37,956 nucleotides of DNA from contig JAFQHT010000057.1 in NCBI GenBank assembly GCA_017397825.1, forward strand, positions 1-37,956. The letters are read 5' to 3'. A model generated the notes under the pieces. That model saw only the letters and a list, made by a program, of their open reading frames with translations, had not been told where the DNA came from and made no database searches. The stretch comes from Bacillota bacterium (GTDB lineage: Bacteria; Bacillota; Clostridia; Peptostreptococcales; Anaerovoracaceae). Each line of letters begins with the position of its first letter. Within the stretch, counting starts at the first letter, position 1. Below are positions 24,428 through 32,425 of the stretch, piece by piece. The translations under genes were made by a program, and so were the position numbers.

Positions 24428-25291
24428 TTAAATATAAATATCAGTGAAGCCCTGGCGAGTAAGTTTTTTTACAGAAACAAAGCCGCAGGTTCTTGCAAGT
24501 TTCACAGCATCTGAAAAACCGTAATTAAGATAGTCTTTGTGATGACAGTCGCTGTTAATCATGATTTTTCCGCCCTTTTCAGCGATTCTGCGGAGAATCC
24601 AAGGGGCAGGGTAAGGTGTTGTGCGCACGCCTCTTGCCATGGCGCCGGTATTGATTTCAAATACCACATTCTGCGGAATCAGTTTGTCCAGCGCATTTTC
24701 AACAGCCGCCACGTAGCGCGGATGCTTTTCATCGAACCAGCTGTGCTGCTCGCTGAACTTTGTCAGCAGGTCAAAGTGACCGATTATCCTGCATCCGGTA
24801 ACCTCAGGAAGCTGGCTGACCATTTCATAGTAACGTTCGCAGAAAGCATAGGGGTCATCACCGAAAGACTCTGCCACAGCTTTTTCGATAGACTGATAAT
24901 CCCAGTCTACATAAAATATTATGCTGCGGTCATATCCATGGAAATTGTCAGGTGACTCAGGACCTGCATGAGGGAAAATAGCATGTACTGAACCTATTAT
25001 ATAGTCATATTGGTCAGCAGGTTCATCAGAGCCGAAGTCCTGTTCAATACCACAGAGTATTTCAATCTGATCAGCGTATTTTTTCTGAAGGCGGCTAATT
25101 TCGGCAAGATATTCAGCAGTACCTTCCGGACTCATACAGTAACTGGTATCATAGGCTGTGTAACCGTGGCCTGAAAAACCCAGTGTTTCAAAACCATTGG
25201 CAATGGCTGATACGACCATTTCTTCAAGAGTGTTTTTACCGTCACAGAGCAGAGAGTGAGTATGATAATTACAGTTGATTTTGTTGTTCAT
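24428..25291 (-). CDS. PHP-domain phosphatase (histidinol-phosphatase-like)
   Basis: This 287-residue member of the PHP metallophosphoesterase family has HTH at residues 10-12 (NYHTH), DG at 17-18, a further His in SGHGY, Glu in GIEQDFG, His in GSVHAI, His in GHFDLL and the SDCHH pair near the C-terminus. Together these give the usual three-metal site. Length and order match the HisK-type histidinol-phosphatases. No other his gene is nearby, so another phosphoester substrate is possible. The start was set at ATG 25291, where AAAGG is eight bases upstream; a GTG nine bases further out is the alternative. The gene has an extended -10 promoter at 25322-25330. Confidence 0.87.
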   Translation of the reverse strand: MNNKINCNYHTHSLLCDGKNTLEEMVVSAIANGFETLGFSGHGYTAYDTSYCMSPEGTAEYLAEISRLQKKYADQIEILCGIEQDFGSDEPADQYDYIIGSVHAIFPHAGPESPDNFHGYDRSIIFYVDWDYQSIEKAVAESFGDDPYAFCERYYEMVSQLPEVTGCRIIGHFDLLTKFSEQHSWFDEKHPRYVAAVENALDKLIPQNVVFEINTGAMARGVRTTPYPAPWILRRIAEKGGKIMINSDCHHKDYLNYGFSDAVKLARTCGFVSVKKLTRQGFTDIYI

Positions 25292-25321
25292 TGGTTGCAC
25301 CTTTCATTTCGTAATAGAATG

Positions 25322-25330
25322 AGTATAACA
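25322..25330 (-). promoter_or_regulatory. Extended -10 element for PHP gene
   Basis: On the minus strand TGTTATACT reads as TGn plus TATACT (near-consensus -10). The -35 position is weak (CAGCAA). It is 31 bases upstream of the PHP start. Confidence 0.5.
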
Positions 25331-25405
25331 CATTTATGCAGAAATTGCTGTTTTTTTATCAGTTTTATGATATGATAATCAGAGAAATTATGTAAGGGGA
25401 ATTTT

Positions 25406-26041
25406 ATGAACGACAAAGTAAAGAAAAAAGTTTTAAACATATTATTTGCAGCGGTCTGCGCTGTGGTGGTAATCTGTCTGGCAGTGAGCATTACAGTGTG
25501 GATGAGGCCGATTTATTATATGGACATTAATATTCTTGATATACCGCAGCGTTCAGGGGTACCGGCTGAAATATGCAGGCTGAATTACGATGTCCTCATT
25601 GATTATAATGTAATCGGCGGCCCTGACAAGCTGGAATTTCCGGATTTTGTCATGTCAGAGACGGGCGAAATACATTTTGAGGAAGTAAAGGATATTTTCA
25701 TACCGATGCAGTGGATTGGTATTTTGGGTGGTCTGGCAGTGGCAGCAGCAATCATATGGTGGAAAGAAAAATCATGGATGCACTACAGTGTCATAATCAC
25801 TGTGGGTATTGCACTGGCAGTTCTGGCGGCAGTAATCATAGACTGGGAGTGGGCATTTGAGACCATGCACGGAATTTTCTTCAATAATGATTACTGGATT
25901 TTTGATTACCGAACAGATCCGGTTATAACCATTCTTCCGGACACATTTTTCATGCACTGCGGGCTGGCTATAATTGCTATTGTGGTTATTGTCATGGCGG
26001 CCTTTGAAATAATTTACAGGAAACAAAAAAAGGAGAAATAA
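25406..26041 (+). CDS. Lit-like lipoprotein intramolecular transacylase (DUF1461/TIGR01906)
   Basis: This 211-residue protein has four predicted membrane segments (about 11-31, 101-118, 126-146, 184-204) and a long outside loop. The pattern IHFEEVKDIF (His90), then FETMHGIFFNNDYWIFD (His155) and RTDPVITILPDTFF, is that of the DUF1461/TIGR01906 family. This includes Lit, which moves an acyl chain within diacylated lipoproteins to give lyso-form lipoproteins; its two essential His lie at similar positions. Family assignment is good; the Lit activity is inference, since many family members are untested. AAGGGG precedes the ATG. An extended -10 (TGA TATGAT, 25368-25376) lies upstream. The two following genes are close and probably co-transcribed. 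Confidence 0.78.
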   Translation: MNDKVKKKVLNILFAAVCAVVVICLAVSITVWMRPIYYMDINILDIPQRSGVPAEICRLNYDVLIDYNVIGGPDKLEFPDFVMSETGEIHFEEVKDIFIPMQWIGILGGLAVAAAIIWWKEKSWMHYSVIITVGIALAVLAAVIIDWEWAFETMHGIFFNNDYWIFDYRTDPVITILPDTFFMHCGLAIIAIVVIVMAAFEIIYRKQKKEK

Positions 26042-26043
26042 CA

Positions 26044-26283
26044 ATGGCAAATTTTAAAATGCTTTTTTTCAGATATTATGATAATGCAATTGCAAACGGA
26101 GTTACAACTTTTTCCAAAATGGGTGTTGGTAAAAATGATTTTACCAGAATGTGCAGCGAGCCAGACTTTGTGCTGGATAATGACTCAATTCTCCGCGCAG
26201 CAACAGCTATGAAACTTTCAGAAGAACAGACAAAGGAACTTCTGGAAGCAGCAGAAGCAGGAAGAAAGGAAGACCAGAATTGA
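26044..26283 (+). CDS. Small helical protein, XRE-linked domain-like (79 aa)
   Basis: This 79-residue, wholly helical, soluble protein has a ribosome binding site of AAAGGAG two bases after the preceding stop. The pattern KMGVGKNDFTRMCSEPDFVLDNDSILRAATAMKLSEEQTKELLEAAEAG resembles the short helical domain of Bacillota proteins with xxxFSxIxxxxxYxPsKxtxxAxxxAL-x-LxxxExxxLLxxAG. That domain is a divergent helix-turn-helix-like unit often found near regulators. The likeness is by eye, so DNA binding is only a suggestion. It overlaps the hydrolase start by four bases (TTGA). Confidence 0.68.
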   Translation: MANFKMLFFRYYDNAIANGVTTFSKMGVGKNDFTRMCSEPDFVLDNDSILRAATAMKLSEEQTKELLEAAEAGRKEDQN

Positions 26284-27014
26284 TTAATAAGAAATGGAGA
26301 TTTATACCGGCTGTTATACTCGCATTGGTACTGTTAGCGGCAGGTGCTGTTTACGTGTACGCAAGTGATTATTACCACGCTGATGAAACTGCTGTGCAGG
26401 CTTGTGCTTCACAGGGGGCTGTAATCGTAACATGCTTGCTCGATAATCAGTATGTTTTCAGCCCTGAGAATCCTGCGGCCGGACTTATTTTTTATCCGGG
26501 TGGAAAGGTTGAGTATTCTGCATACGCTCCTTTGCTGCAGGAACTGGCGCAGAAGGATATACTTTGTGTGGTGAAAGAAATGCCGCTGAATCTGGCTGTT
26601 CTGGATGTGGATGCTGCAGAAGACATTATGATGCAGAACCCTGAGATTACAGAATGGTACATAGGTGGTCACTCTCTGGGCGGTTCAATGGCAGCAAGTT
26701 ATGCTGCGGACAATGCAGAGGATTTTGAAGGTTTGCTGCTTCTTGCAGCTTATTCAACAAAAGACCTTTCTGAAACGGATATGGATGTTTTTTCAGTATA
26801 TGGTTCAGAGGATCAGGTTCTGAATATGGAAAAATACGAAAAATACCGCAGTAATCTTCCGGAAGATACTTATGAGCTTGTGATTGAAGGCGGGAACCAC
26901 GCAGGTTTCGGAAGCTACGGAACACAGGCTGGTGACGGTAAAGCGTACATAACCGGAGAACAACAGGTTGCAGAAGCTGTGGATTTTTTTACTGAAAAAA
27001 TAAATGAAGACTGA
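26280..27014 (+). CDS. Membrane-anchored alpha/beta hydrolase
   Basis: This 244-residue protein has an N-terminal membrane segment or uncleaved signal (about 8-28). An alpha/beta hydrolase core follows, with nucleophile Ser132 in GGHSLGG, Asp178 in VYGSEDQ and His207 in GGNHAGFG. The oxyanion-side loop FYPGG lies at 71-75. It is shaped like the Abhydrolase_5 family of small esterases. The active site would lie outside the membrane. The start is TTG, overlapping the previous stop as TTGA, with AAAGGAAG just upstream; no ATG is available before the membrane segment. It is the last gene of a three-gene unit with the Lit-like protein. Confidence 0.82.
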   Translation: MINKKWRFIPAVILALVLLAAGAVYVYASDYYHADETAVQACASQGAVIVTCLLDNQYVFSPENPAAGLIFYPGGKVEYSAYAPLLQELAQKDILCVVKEMPLNLAVLDVDAAEDIMMQNPEITEWYIGGHSLGGSMAASYAADNAEDFEGLLLLAAYSTKDLSETDMDVFSVYGSEDQVLNMEKYEKYRSNLPEDTYELVIEGGNHAGFGSYGTQAGDGKAYITGEQQVAEAVDFFTEKINED

Positions 27015-27018
27015 AAAG

Positions 27019-27044
27019 AACCCCTTTCCGCGGAAAGGGGTTTT
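27019..27044. terminator. Bidirectional terminator between convergent genes
   Basis: The near-perfect palindrome AACCCCTTTCC-GCGG-type stem (27019-27042) is followed by TTTTAT on + and TTCTTTTC on -. It lies between the hydrolase and the flavoprotein gene, which converge here. Confidence 0.8.
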
Positions 27045-27075
27045 ATCGTGTGTGGATATAAGCCTGTGCTTGAAA

Positions 27076-28989
27076 TTAAGCTTTCATTGCAGCCCAGAAA
27101 CCTGTTTCTGTAGCCTGCTGGATTCTGCCAGGTTTAGCAGCGTCGCCTACAGTAATAACGCGGCATTTGCCCTCAAGTTCCTTTTCAAGAGTTGCCTGTG
27201 ATTTTACACCGAGGGAAAGAATAACTGCATCAACAGGAAGAACATATTCATCACCTGTAACAGTGTTTGTTACATAAATTCTGTCTTCTTCAATCTTGGT
27301 AAGCTGGCGGTCTGTCTGAAGTACAACGTTGTCAAGGTTGAGACGGCGCTTAGCTTCGCCTGCGTTGATTCCGCTTCCTCCCGGCGCAATAGTTCCTGCC
27401 ATTTCAAGAACTTTTACCATATTACCCATTGCAGCCAGAACTTCAGCAGTTTCGAGGCCTGTAAGACCACTGCCGATAACTGCGATGTGTTTGTCAGTTG
27501 GCAGATATGCACCGGTAAGTACATCTACAGGAGTTTTTACATTCGGGAGATCTGTGCCAGGAATTGATGCAGGAACGATTGGGACTGCACCTGTGGCATC
27601 AATTACAACCTCAGGGTTAAGAGCAAGAATATCTTCTGCAGAAGGAGCTGTGCCAAGCTTTACTTCAACGCCCAGACGTTCAAGCTCTCTTGCCTGCCAG
27701 TCGATGAACCAGAGCATTTTGTCCTTGTATGGAACATGGGAAGCGTATTCCATCTGACCGCCCAGGCAAGCACGCTTTTCGAAGAGGGTTACGCTGAAGC
27801 CTCTTTCTCCGAGAACGCGGGCTGCTTCAAGGCCGGCAGGCCCACCACCTGCAACAACTGCTTTGCGGCCGTTACCATCTTTTACGATTTCTTTTTCAGG
27901 TGCCGGAACGCACTGAGGATTTATGGAACATACAACCTGTCCTTCTGCAAAACTTTCAATGCAGCGGCAGCAGGAAATGCAGTTTCTGATTTCTGCTTCA
28001 CGTCCTTCAGCTGTTTTCTGAACCCAGTAAGGATCAGCCAGAGTGCTTCTGCCGGAAGCAACCAGATCCATGTACCCGTCAGCAAGGAGCTGCTCTGCAT
28101 ATTCGGGATGACGGATTACGGTAGTTGCAAATACAGGGATATTTACCATTTTTTTCACTGCCTTGGCCAGATGTTTACGCCAGCCTTCGGCATAAGTCAT
28201 AGGTTCAATAGTGTGGCTTCTGCCGTTGCTTGCACCGCCTACAGAAAGGTCAATTGCAACAGCACCCAGCTTTTCCAGTTCCTGAGCGATGCGGATACCA
28301 TCGTCAAGGCTGTGACCGTCAGGCAGGTATTCATCGGCTGAGATACGTGCAAGAAGAGGGAAATCTGGGCCTACAACTTCACGTGCGCCTTCAAAGATTT
28401 CTTTCAGGAAACGGAAACGGTTTTCAAAGCTTCCGCCGTATTCATCAGTTCTCTGGTTGAAATGCGGTGAAAGGAAACTGTGAATCAGATAGTTGTGAGC
28501 ACCGTGAAATTCCACGCCGTCAAAACCTGCTTCTTTGGCACGGCGGGCCGCATTTATAAAGTCTTCAATAAGTTCATGTATTTCGTCTTTTGAAAGTTCG
28601 TAAGCCTGCTGATGAGGAAAGGCAGGAATACCGCTTGGTGTTGCTGCAGGACCAGGTACGTGGCTTCTAGGACCTGGGTGTACAATCTGCAGAATAATCG
28701 GAGTGCCTTCTGCATGAACTGCATCAGTAAGTCTGCGGTAAGCTTCTATATATGAATCGCTGTTCATGAAACAGTAACCTTTTCCGGCAGGAGTATGGCG
28801 TCCGATCTGAACTCCTCCGGTAATAATCAGACCGACACCTTTAGCACGTTCGCGGTAGTATGCTACTGTTGTGTCAGTAGGACTTCCGTCGGCAGCAGCG
28901 GTACCTGTTGCCATTGCGGTCATAACAAAACGGTTTTTAGTTTCAATAGGTCCCAGTTTGGCTGGTGAAAGTAAGTTTGGATATTTCAT
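27076..28989 (-). CDS. Old Yellow Enzyme/2-enoate-reductase-type Fe-S flavoprotein
   Basis: This 637-residue NADH:flavin oxidoreductase is built like FadH, 2-enoate reductase, BaiCD and trimethylamine dehydrogenase. The N-terminal FMN barrel (about 1-325) carries FHGAHNYLIHSFLSP (His162, Tyr167, His170). A 4Fe-4S motif follows at Cys337, 340, 343 and 354. The FAD/NAD(P) part has VVAGGGPAGLEAA (about 378-390) and IAVIGSGLTGLETA. It reduces activated C=C bonds. ATG 28989 follows AGGAGG; an in-frame extension reaching into the MarR gene is rejected. The Cys spacing (x2, x2, x10) differs from FadH (x2, x3, x11). The MarR gene lies 19 bases upstream and probably controls it in response to a substrate. 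Confidence 0.92.
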   Translation of the reverse strand: MKYPNLLSPAKLGPIETKNRFVMTAMATGTAAADGSPTDTTVAYYRERAKGVGLIITGGVQIGRHTPAGKGYCFMNSDSYIEAYRRLTDAVHAEGTPIILQIVHPGPRSHVPGPAATPSGIPAFPHQQAYELSKDEIHELIEDFINAARRAKEAGFDGVEFHGAHNYLIHSFLSPHFNQRTDEYGGSFENRFRFLKEIFEGAREVVGPDFPLLARISADEYLPDGHSLDDGIRIAQELEKLGAVAIDLSVGGASNGRSHTIEPMTYAEGWRKHLAKAVKKMVNIPVFATTVIRHPEYAEQLLADGYMDLVASGRSTLADPYWVQKTAEGREAEIRNCISCCRCIESFAEGQVVCSINPQCVPAPEKEIVKDGNGRKAVVAGGGPAGLEAARVLGERGFSVTLFEKRACLGGQMEYASHVPYKDKMLWFIDWQARELERLGVEVKLGTAPSAEDILALNPEVVIDATGAVPIVPASIPGTDLPNVKTPVDVLTGAYLPTDKHIAVIGSGLTGLETAEVLAAMGNMVKVLEMAGTIAPGGSGINAGEAKRRLNLDNVVLQTDRQLTKIEEDRIYVTNTVTGDEYVLPVDAVILSLGVKSQATLEKELEGKCRVITVGDAAKPGRIQQATETGFWAAMKA

Positions 28990-29008
28990 ATTGTTTCCTC
29001 CTGTATAT

Positions 29009-29458
29009 TTAAAGTTGTTCATCATCAATATTTTCCAGAACTGACAGTTCTGAAAGTAAAGCAACAAGTGCATCAGTATTTTCTGGTCCCAGAGTGGTTT
29101 CAATTTTTGACTGGGCCTGGAGCCACAGCTTTCGGGCTTCAGTTACAAACTGTTCACCTTTTTCTGTCAGCTGGTACATATGACATCTGGAATTCTCCGG
29201 AGAAATATCTTCGAAAAGACCTTTGGGAGCCAGTGGTTTCAACGTTCTGCTGATAGTAGTCCTGTCTATGAACATGGAACTGGCAAGAGTCTCTATGGAG
29301 CAAGGCTGATATCTCTGTATGTGGCGCAGAAGAGAATACTGAGAAACTGTAAGGCCTGATGGTTCAAGATATTTATCATATAGTTTAGTGATAACATTGG
29401 TGATATGCCTCATGTTGATACACAGGCAGCTGTTCTGAAAATAATCATTGTTATCCAT
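29009..29458 (-). CDS. MarR-family transcriptional regulator
   Basis: This 149-residue protein has the winged-helix MarR layout. It runs from helix 1 with NMRHITNVITKLYDKYL, through SGLTVSQYSLLRHIQRYQPCSIETLASSMFIDRTTISRTLKPLAPKGL (helix-turn-helix at about 54-80), to a wing SPENSRCHMYQLTEKG and a C-terminal dimer helix. The three N-terminal Cys/Asn-rich residues (NSCLCIN) could sense redox or electrophiles, but this is speculation. It starts at ATG 29458 behind AGGAGAGGAG. Twin palindromes overlap its own promoter, so it is likely an autorepressor that also controls the downstream flavoprotein. Confidence 0.9.
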   Translation of the reverse strand: MDNNDYFQNSCLCINMRHITNVITKLYDKYLEPSGLTVSQYSLLRHIQRYQPCSIETLASSMFIDRTTISRTLKPLAPKGLFEDISPENSRCHMYQLTEKGEQFVTEARKLWLQAQSKIETTLGPENTDALVALLSELSVLENIDDEQL

Positions 29459-29479
29459 AGAAAATCTCCTCTCCTATAT

Positions 29480-29491
29480 GTGTATATACAC
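29480..29491. promoter_or_regulatory. Probable MarR operator, downstream copy
   Basis: The perfect 12-bp palindrome GTGTATATACAC overlaps the edge of the -10 element and the transcription start of the MarR gene. It is one of two near-identical sites whose centres are 22 bases apart (about two helical turns). Confidence 0.7.
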
Positions 29492-29518
29492 GATAACATA
29501 TGTGCATATACACGTCAA
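29490..29518 (-). promoter_or_regulatory. Promoter of the MarR-flavoprotein operon
   Basis: Read on the minus strand, TTGACG (29513-29518) and TATCGT (29490-29495) are separated by 17 bases. The operator palindromes abut both elements, giving a layout for repression by blocking RNA polymerase. Confidence 0.62.
29502..29513. promoter_or_regulatory. Probable MarR operator, upstream copy
   Basis: GTGCATATACAC differs from the neighbouring perfect palindrome by one base and lies in the spacer next to the -35 element. Confidence 0.7.
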
Positions 29519-29545
29519 CACTTTTGCTTATTGGTTTTTTGTAAT

Positions 29546-29573
29546 GAAAAAGGGCCCATATCAATGGACCCTT
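29546..29573 (-). terminator. Terminator after ychF
   Basis: On the minus strand the stem AAGGGTCCAT / ATGGGCCCTT (one G-U) with loop TGAT is followed by TTTTT, 16 bases past the ychF stop. Confidence 0.82.
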
Positions 29574-29589
29574 GGATAGTTTGCCAATA

Positions 29590-30684
29590 TTATACGTTAA
29601 ACAGGAAGTTTACCACATCTCCGTCGTTCATTACATATTCCTTGCCTTCGGAACGGATGTAGCCTTTTTCCTTTGCTGCGGAAAGGCTTCCGCCAACTTC
29701 CATGAGCTTGTCGTAAGCGATGGTTTCTGCTCTGATGAAACCTTTTTCAAAGTCTGTATGAATCTTGCCTGCAGCACCCGGAGCCTTGGTTCCGCGCTTG
29801 ATTGTCCACGCACGGCATTCATCTTCACCGGCAGTGAGGAAGGAAATCAGGTTGAGCAGGGAGTAGGAAGCTTTGATAAGCTTGTCCAGACCAGACTCGT
29901 CAATTCCCAGCTCCTCAAGGAACATAACTCTTTCATCATCTTCAAGTTCCGCAACTTCTGCTTCGATTTCTGCACAGATAACTACTACTTCAGCACCTTC
30001 ACCGGCAGCGATTTCGCGTACCTGGGCAACATATGGATTATTGTCAGAATCAGCAACTTCATCATCAGCCACATTGGCAACATAGATGATAGGCTTATAG
30101 GAAAGCAGTCCCAGGCTCTTTACGAATTCAGCCTCATCTTCTTCAAGGTCCATGGCACGGGCATTTTTGCCTTCACCCAGCCATTCATTTACCTTATTGA
30201 GAAGGTCAAGTTCGCCCTGCATCTGCTTGTCAGCTTTGGCCATCTTGGCTGTCTTGGCAATACGGCGTTCAAGGATTTCCATGTCAGAAAGAAGAAGCTC
30301 TGTATTGATTGTTTCAATGTCAGCAGCAGGATTGATTTTGCCGTCAACATGAACGATATTATCGTTGGCAAAACATCTTACCACGTGAACGATTGCTTCA
30401 ACTTCTCTGATGTGGCCCAGGAACTTGTTGCCAAGACCTTCGCCTTTGGATGCGCCCTTTACAAGACCTGCGATATCGCAGAACTCGATAGTTGCGTAAA
30501 TTGTCTTCTTTGAATTGTATACTTCATGAAGTTTGGTAACTCGTTCATCAGGAACAGTAACAACACCCACATTTGGTTCGATTGTGCAGAAAGGGTAGTT
30601 GGCAGCTTCTGCGCCTGCCTTTGTGATTGCGTTGAATAAAGTACTTTTGCCTACGTTTGGAAGGCCTACGATACCTAATTTCAT
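29590..30684 (-). CDS. ychF: Redox-regulated ATPase YchF/OLA1
   Basis: This 364-residue, near-universal P-loop NTPase of the OBG family prefers ATP over GTP and binds ribosomes. The P-loop GLPNVGKST lies at residues 7-15 and the switch-side motif [10 protein letters not shown] around 67-76. A Asn-rich NVADDE site replaces the usual NKxD, which explains the loss of guanine specificity. The C-terminal TGS domain begins near residue 280 ([28 protein letters not shown]) and ends DVVNFLFNV. Length is typical. It lies four bases after lgt; its ribosome binding site TAAGGAG is inside the lgt 3' end, so the two form an operon. Confidence 0.97.
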   Translation of the reverse strand: MKLGIVGLPNVGKSTLFNAITKAGAEAANYPFCTIEPNVGVVTVPDERVTKLHEVYNSKKTIYATIEFCDIAGLVKGASKGEGLGNKFLGHIREVEAIVHVVRCFANDNIVHVDGKINPAADIETINTELLLSDMEILERRIAKTAKMAKADKQMQGELDLLNKVNEWLGEGKNARAMDLEEDEAEFVKSLGLLSYKPIIYVANVADDEVADSDNNPYVAQVREIAAGEGAEVVVICAEIEAEVAELEDDERVMFLEELGIDESGLDKLIKASYSLLNLISFLTAGEDECRAWTIKRGTKAPGAAGKIHTDFEKGFIRAETIAYDKLMEVGGSLSAAKEKGYIRSEGKEYVMNDGDVVNFLFNV

Positions 30685-30688
30685 ATAA

Positions 30689-31498
30689 TTAAATCTCCTT
30701 ATCTATTTCTTCGTTTTCTTCGGTTTCTTCGTTTTTTTCTTCTTCAGTAACAACACGGTTTTCAGATCTTTTTTTCAGGAACACATAAAGAACTGCGCCT
30801 GCAGCGATAAGTGCAAGGCTGATGAGCTGCGCCTGACGGAGACTTCCTGTCATGAGGCTGTCAGTTCTGAGACCTTCAACAAAGAATCTTTCCACGGAAT
30901 AAAGTATCATATAAAGACAGATAATCTGTCCGTCAAATTTACGGTGTTTAGTGTCGAACCAGAGCAGGAAGATGGAAAGTGCCAGACACCAGAGTGATTC
31001 ATAGAGGAAAGTAGGGTGATAACCTACACCGTCTATAATCTGCGCCCATGGCAGGTCAGTTGGTCCGCCGTGTGCTTCTTCGTTGAAAAAGTTTCCCCAG
31101 CGTCCGATGGCCTGTGCAAGCGGTATAACTGCTGCAGCCAGGTCGCAGGTACCGATGAAGCTCTGTTTGTAATGCTTGCACACAAAGTATCCTACCAGGA
31201 AGCAGAGAATCAGGCCGCCGTGTATTGCAAGTCCGCCGCTGCGTATATCAAAAATCTTTGCCCAGTTGCCGGCATAATTGTCCCAGCTGAAAATAACGTA
31301 ATATGCTCTTGCACCTACAATAGCTGCCGGAATCATCCAGATGATGAGGTCAATGATGAAATCAGGCTTTACATTATGAAGAGGGGCTCTTTTATATGAA
31401 ATCAGTGTGGCAGTCATGAACCCAAGGCCTATTAACAGGCCGTACCACATGATATCAAAACCAAAAATTGAAATGGCTACGCGGCCAGGTGATACCAT
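30689..31498 (-). CDS. lgt: Prolipoprotein diacylglyceryl transferase
   Basis: This 269-residue integral membrane enzyme transfers diacylglycerol from phosphatidylglycerol to the lipobox Cys of prolipoproteins. The conserved HGG lies at about 93-95 and IGRWGNFFNEEAHG around 131-144, where Arg133 and Asn136 match the signature residues. About seven membrane helices are expected. An acidic, low-complexity tail (VTEEEKNEETEENEEI) extends past the last helix and is not usual in short homologues. The start was set at ATG 31498, ten bases after AAGGAG; a TTG six bases upstream is too close to the ribosome binding site. It is the first gene of an lgt-ychF operon with a divergent promoter. Confidence 0.96.
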   Translation of the reverse strand: MVSPGRVAISIFGFDIMWYGLLIGLGFMTATLISYKRAPLHNVKPDFIIDLIIWMIPAAIVGARAYYVIFSWDNYAGNWAKIFDIRSGGLAIHGGLILCFLVGYFVCKHYKQSFIGTCDLAAAVIPLAQAIGRWGNFFNEEAHGGPTDLPWAQIIDGVGYHPTFLYESLWCLALSIFLLWFDTKHRKFDGQIICLYMILYSVERFFVEGLRTDSLMTGSLRQAQLISLALIAAGAVLYVFLKKRSENRVVTEEEKNEETEENEEIDKEI

Positions 31499-31552
31499 AA
31501 ACAATAATCTCCTTTTTAATGAATTCGGACCAATAAAAAAATCCGCATACTA

Positions 31553-31580
31553 TTTTACCAAAAAAACTGTTCATTGTCAT
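31553..31580 (-). promoter_or_regulatory. Promoter of lgt-ychF
   Basis: On the minus strand ATGACA (31575-31580) and TAAAAT (31553-31558) are 16 bases apart, with TGG before the -10 (extended). It overlaps the region needed for divergent sfsA expression. Confidence 0.55.
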
Positions 31581-31602
31581 CATTCTTTGGTATATTTTTG
31601 TT

Positions 31603-32319
31603 ATGAAATACGAGAAAATTGTAAAAGGAAAATTCATAGAAAGACCAAACCGTTTTGTTGCCGTGGTGGACGTCGACGGTGAACGCGTAAAGGCCCATGT
31701 GAAAAATACAGGAAGATGCAGAGAACTGCTGGTGGAAGGAGCTGCAGTGTATCTTGAGGATTTTGAAGGGCGCATGGGAACACGTAAAATGCGGTACTCA
31801 CTTATCGGAGTTGAAAAGCGGACTCCGGCCGGCATGCTCATGGTAAATATGGACTCTCATGCTCCCAATAAAGCAGTGGGCGAGGCCCTTGCAGATGGCA
31901 GCATCATGCTTGAGGGTATGGGCAGACTGACACTCATTAACCCGGAAAAAACTTTCGGCAAGTCCCGTTTTGATTTCTATGTTGAAGATGAAGCGGGGAG
32001 AGGTGCATATATAGAAGTCAAGGGTGTGACACTTGAAGATGAGGGAATTGTAAGATTCCCGGACGCTCCTACAGAACGAGGTGTAAAACATATAAATGAG
32101 CTGATATCAGTAGTTGCAGCAGGATTTAAAGCATATGTAATATTTGTGGTTCAGATGTCAGGAATGAAAGAGTTCAGACCCAATGATGAAACACACCCGC
32201 AGTTCGGACAGGCACTGAGAAATGCTGATACAGCAGGAGTTAAGGTTATTGCTTATGAATGCATAATAAATGAAAATTCTATGAATATATGCAACGATAT
32301 AAGGGTAAATCTTGAATGA
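31603..32319 (+). CDS. sfsA: SfsA family protein (sugar fermentation stimulation protein / nuclease-like)
   Basis: This 238-residue protein belongs to the SfsA family. It has an N-terminal OB-like part (FIERPNRFVAVVDVDGERVKAHVKNTGRCRELL at about 11-43) and a C-terminal nuclease-like core with SRFDFYVEDEAGRGAYIEVKGVTLEDEG around 121-148. There D and E-x-K form the PD-(D/E)xK-type site. It ends in the RPNDETHPQFGQAL stretch typical of the family. Its cell function is unclear; DNA or cAMP-related regulation is reported for E. coli SfsA. No Shine-Dalgarno sequence is visible in the 25 bases before the ATG, and a TATATT at 31591-31596 would place the transcript start at or near the ATG, so a leaderless mRNA is possible. 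Confidence 0.92.
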   Translation: MKYEKIVKGKFIERPNRFVAVVDVDGERVKAHVKNTGRCRELLVEGAAVYLEDFEGRMGTRKMRYSLIGVEKRTPAGMLMVNMDSHAPNKAVGEALADGSIMLEGMGRLTLINPEKTFGKSRFDFYVEDEAGRGAYIEVKGVTLEDEGIVRFPDAPTERGVKHINELISVVAAGFKAYVIFVVQMSGMKEFRPNDETHPQFGQALRNADTAGVKVIAYECIINENSMNICNDIRVNLE

Positions 32320-32363
32320 AAATTCGGATAATACAAAAAAATGTAAAAAATTCGCCGCATAAC

Positions 32364-32391
32364 TTGCAAATTTGTAGTAATGTGATAAAAT
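32364..32391 (+). promoter_or_regulatory. Promoter of the M20/YfcC/D-aminoacylase cluster
   Basis: TTGCAA (32364-32369) and TAAAAT (32386-32391) are 16 bases apart, with TGA before the -10. It sits 35 bases upstream of the first M20 gene. Confidence 0.6.
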
Positions 32392-32425
32392 AGTTGTATA
32401 GATTTTGTGGTGGAGGAACTGAATA

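Noticed and set aside
28990..29103. N-terminal extension of the flavoprotein into the MarR gene
   Set aside because: It is out of frame with the MarR coding sequence and lacks family similarity; MKYPNLLSP at 28989 follows AGGAGG and matches the normal family start.
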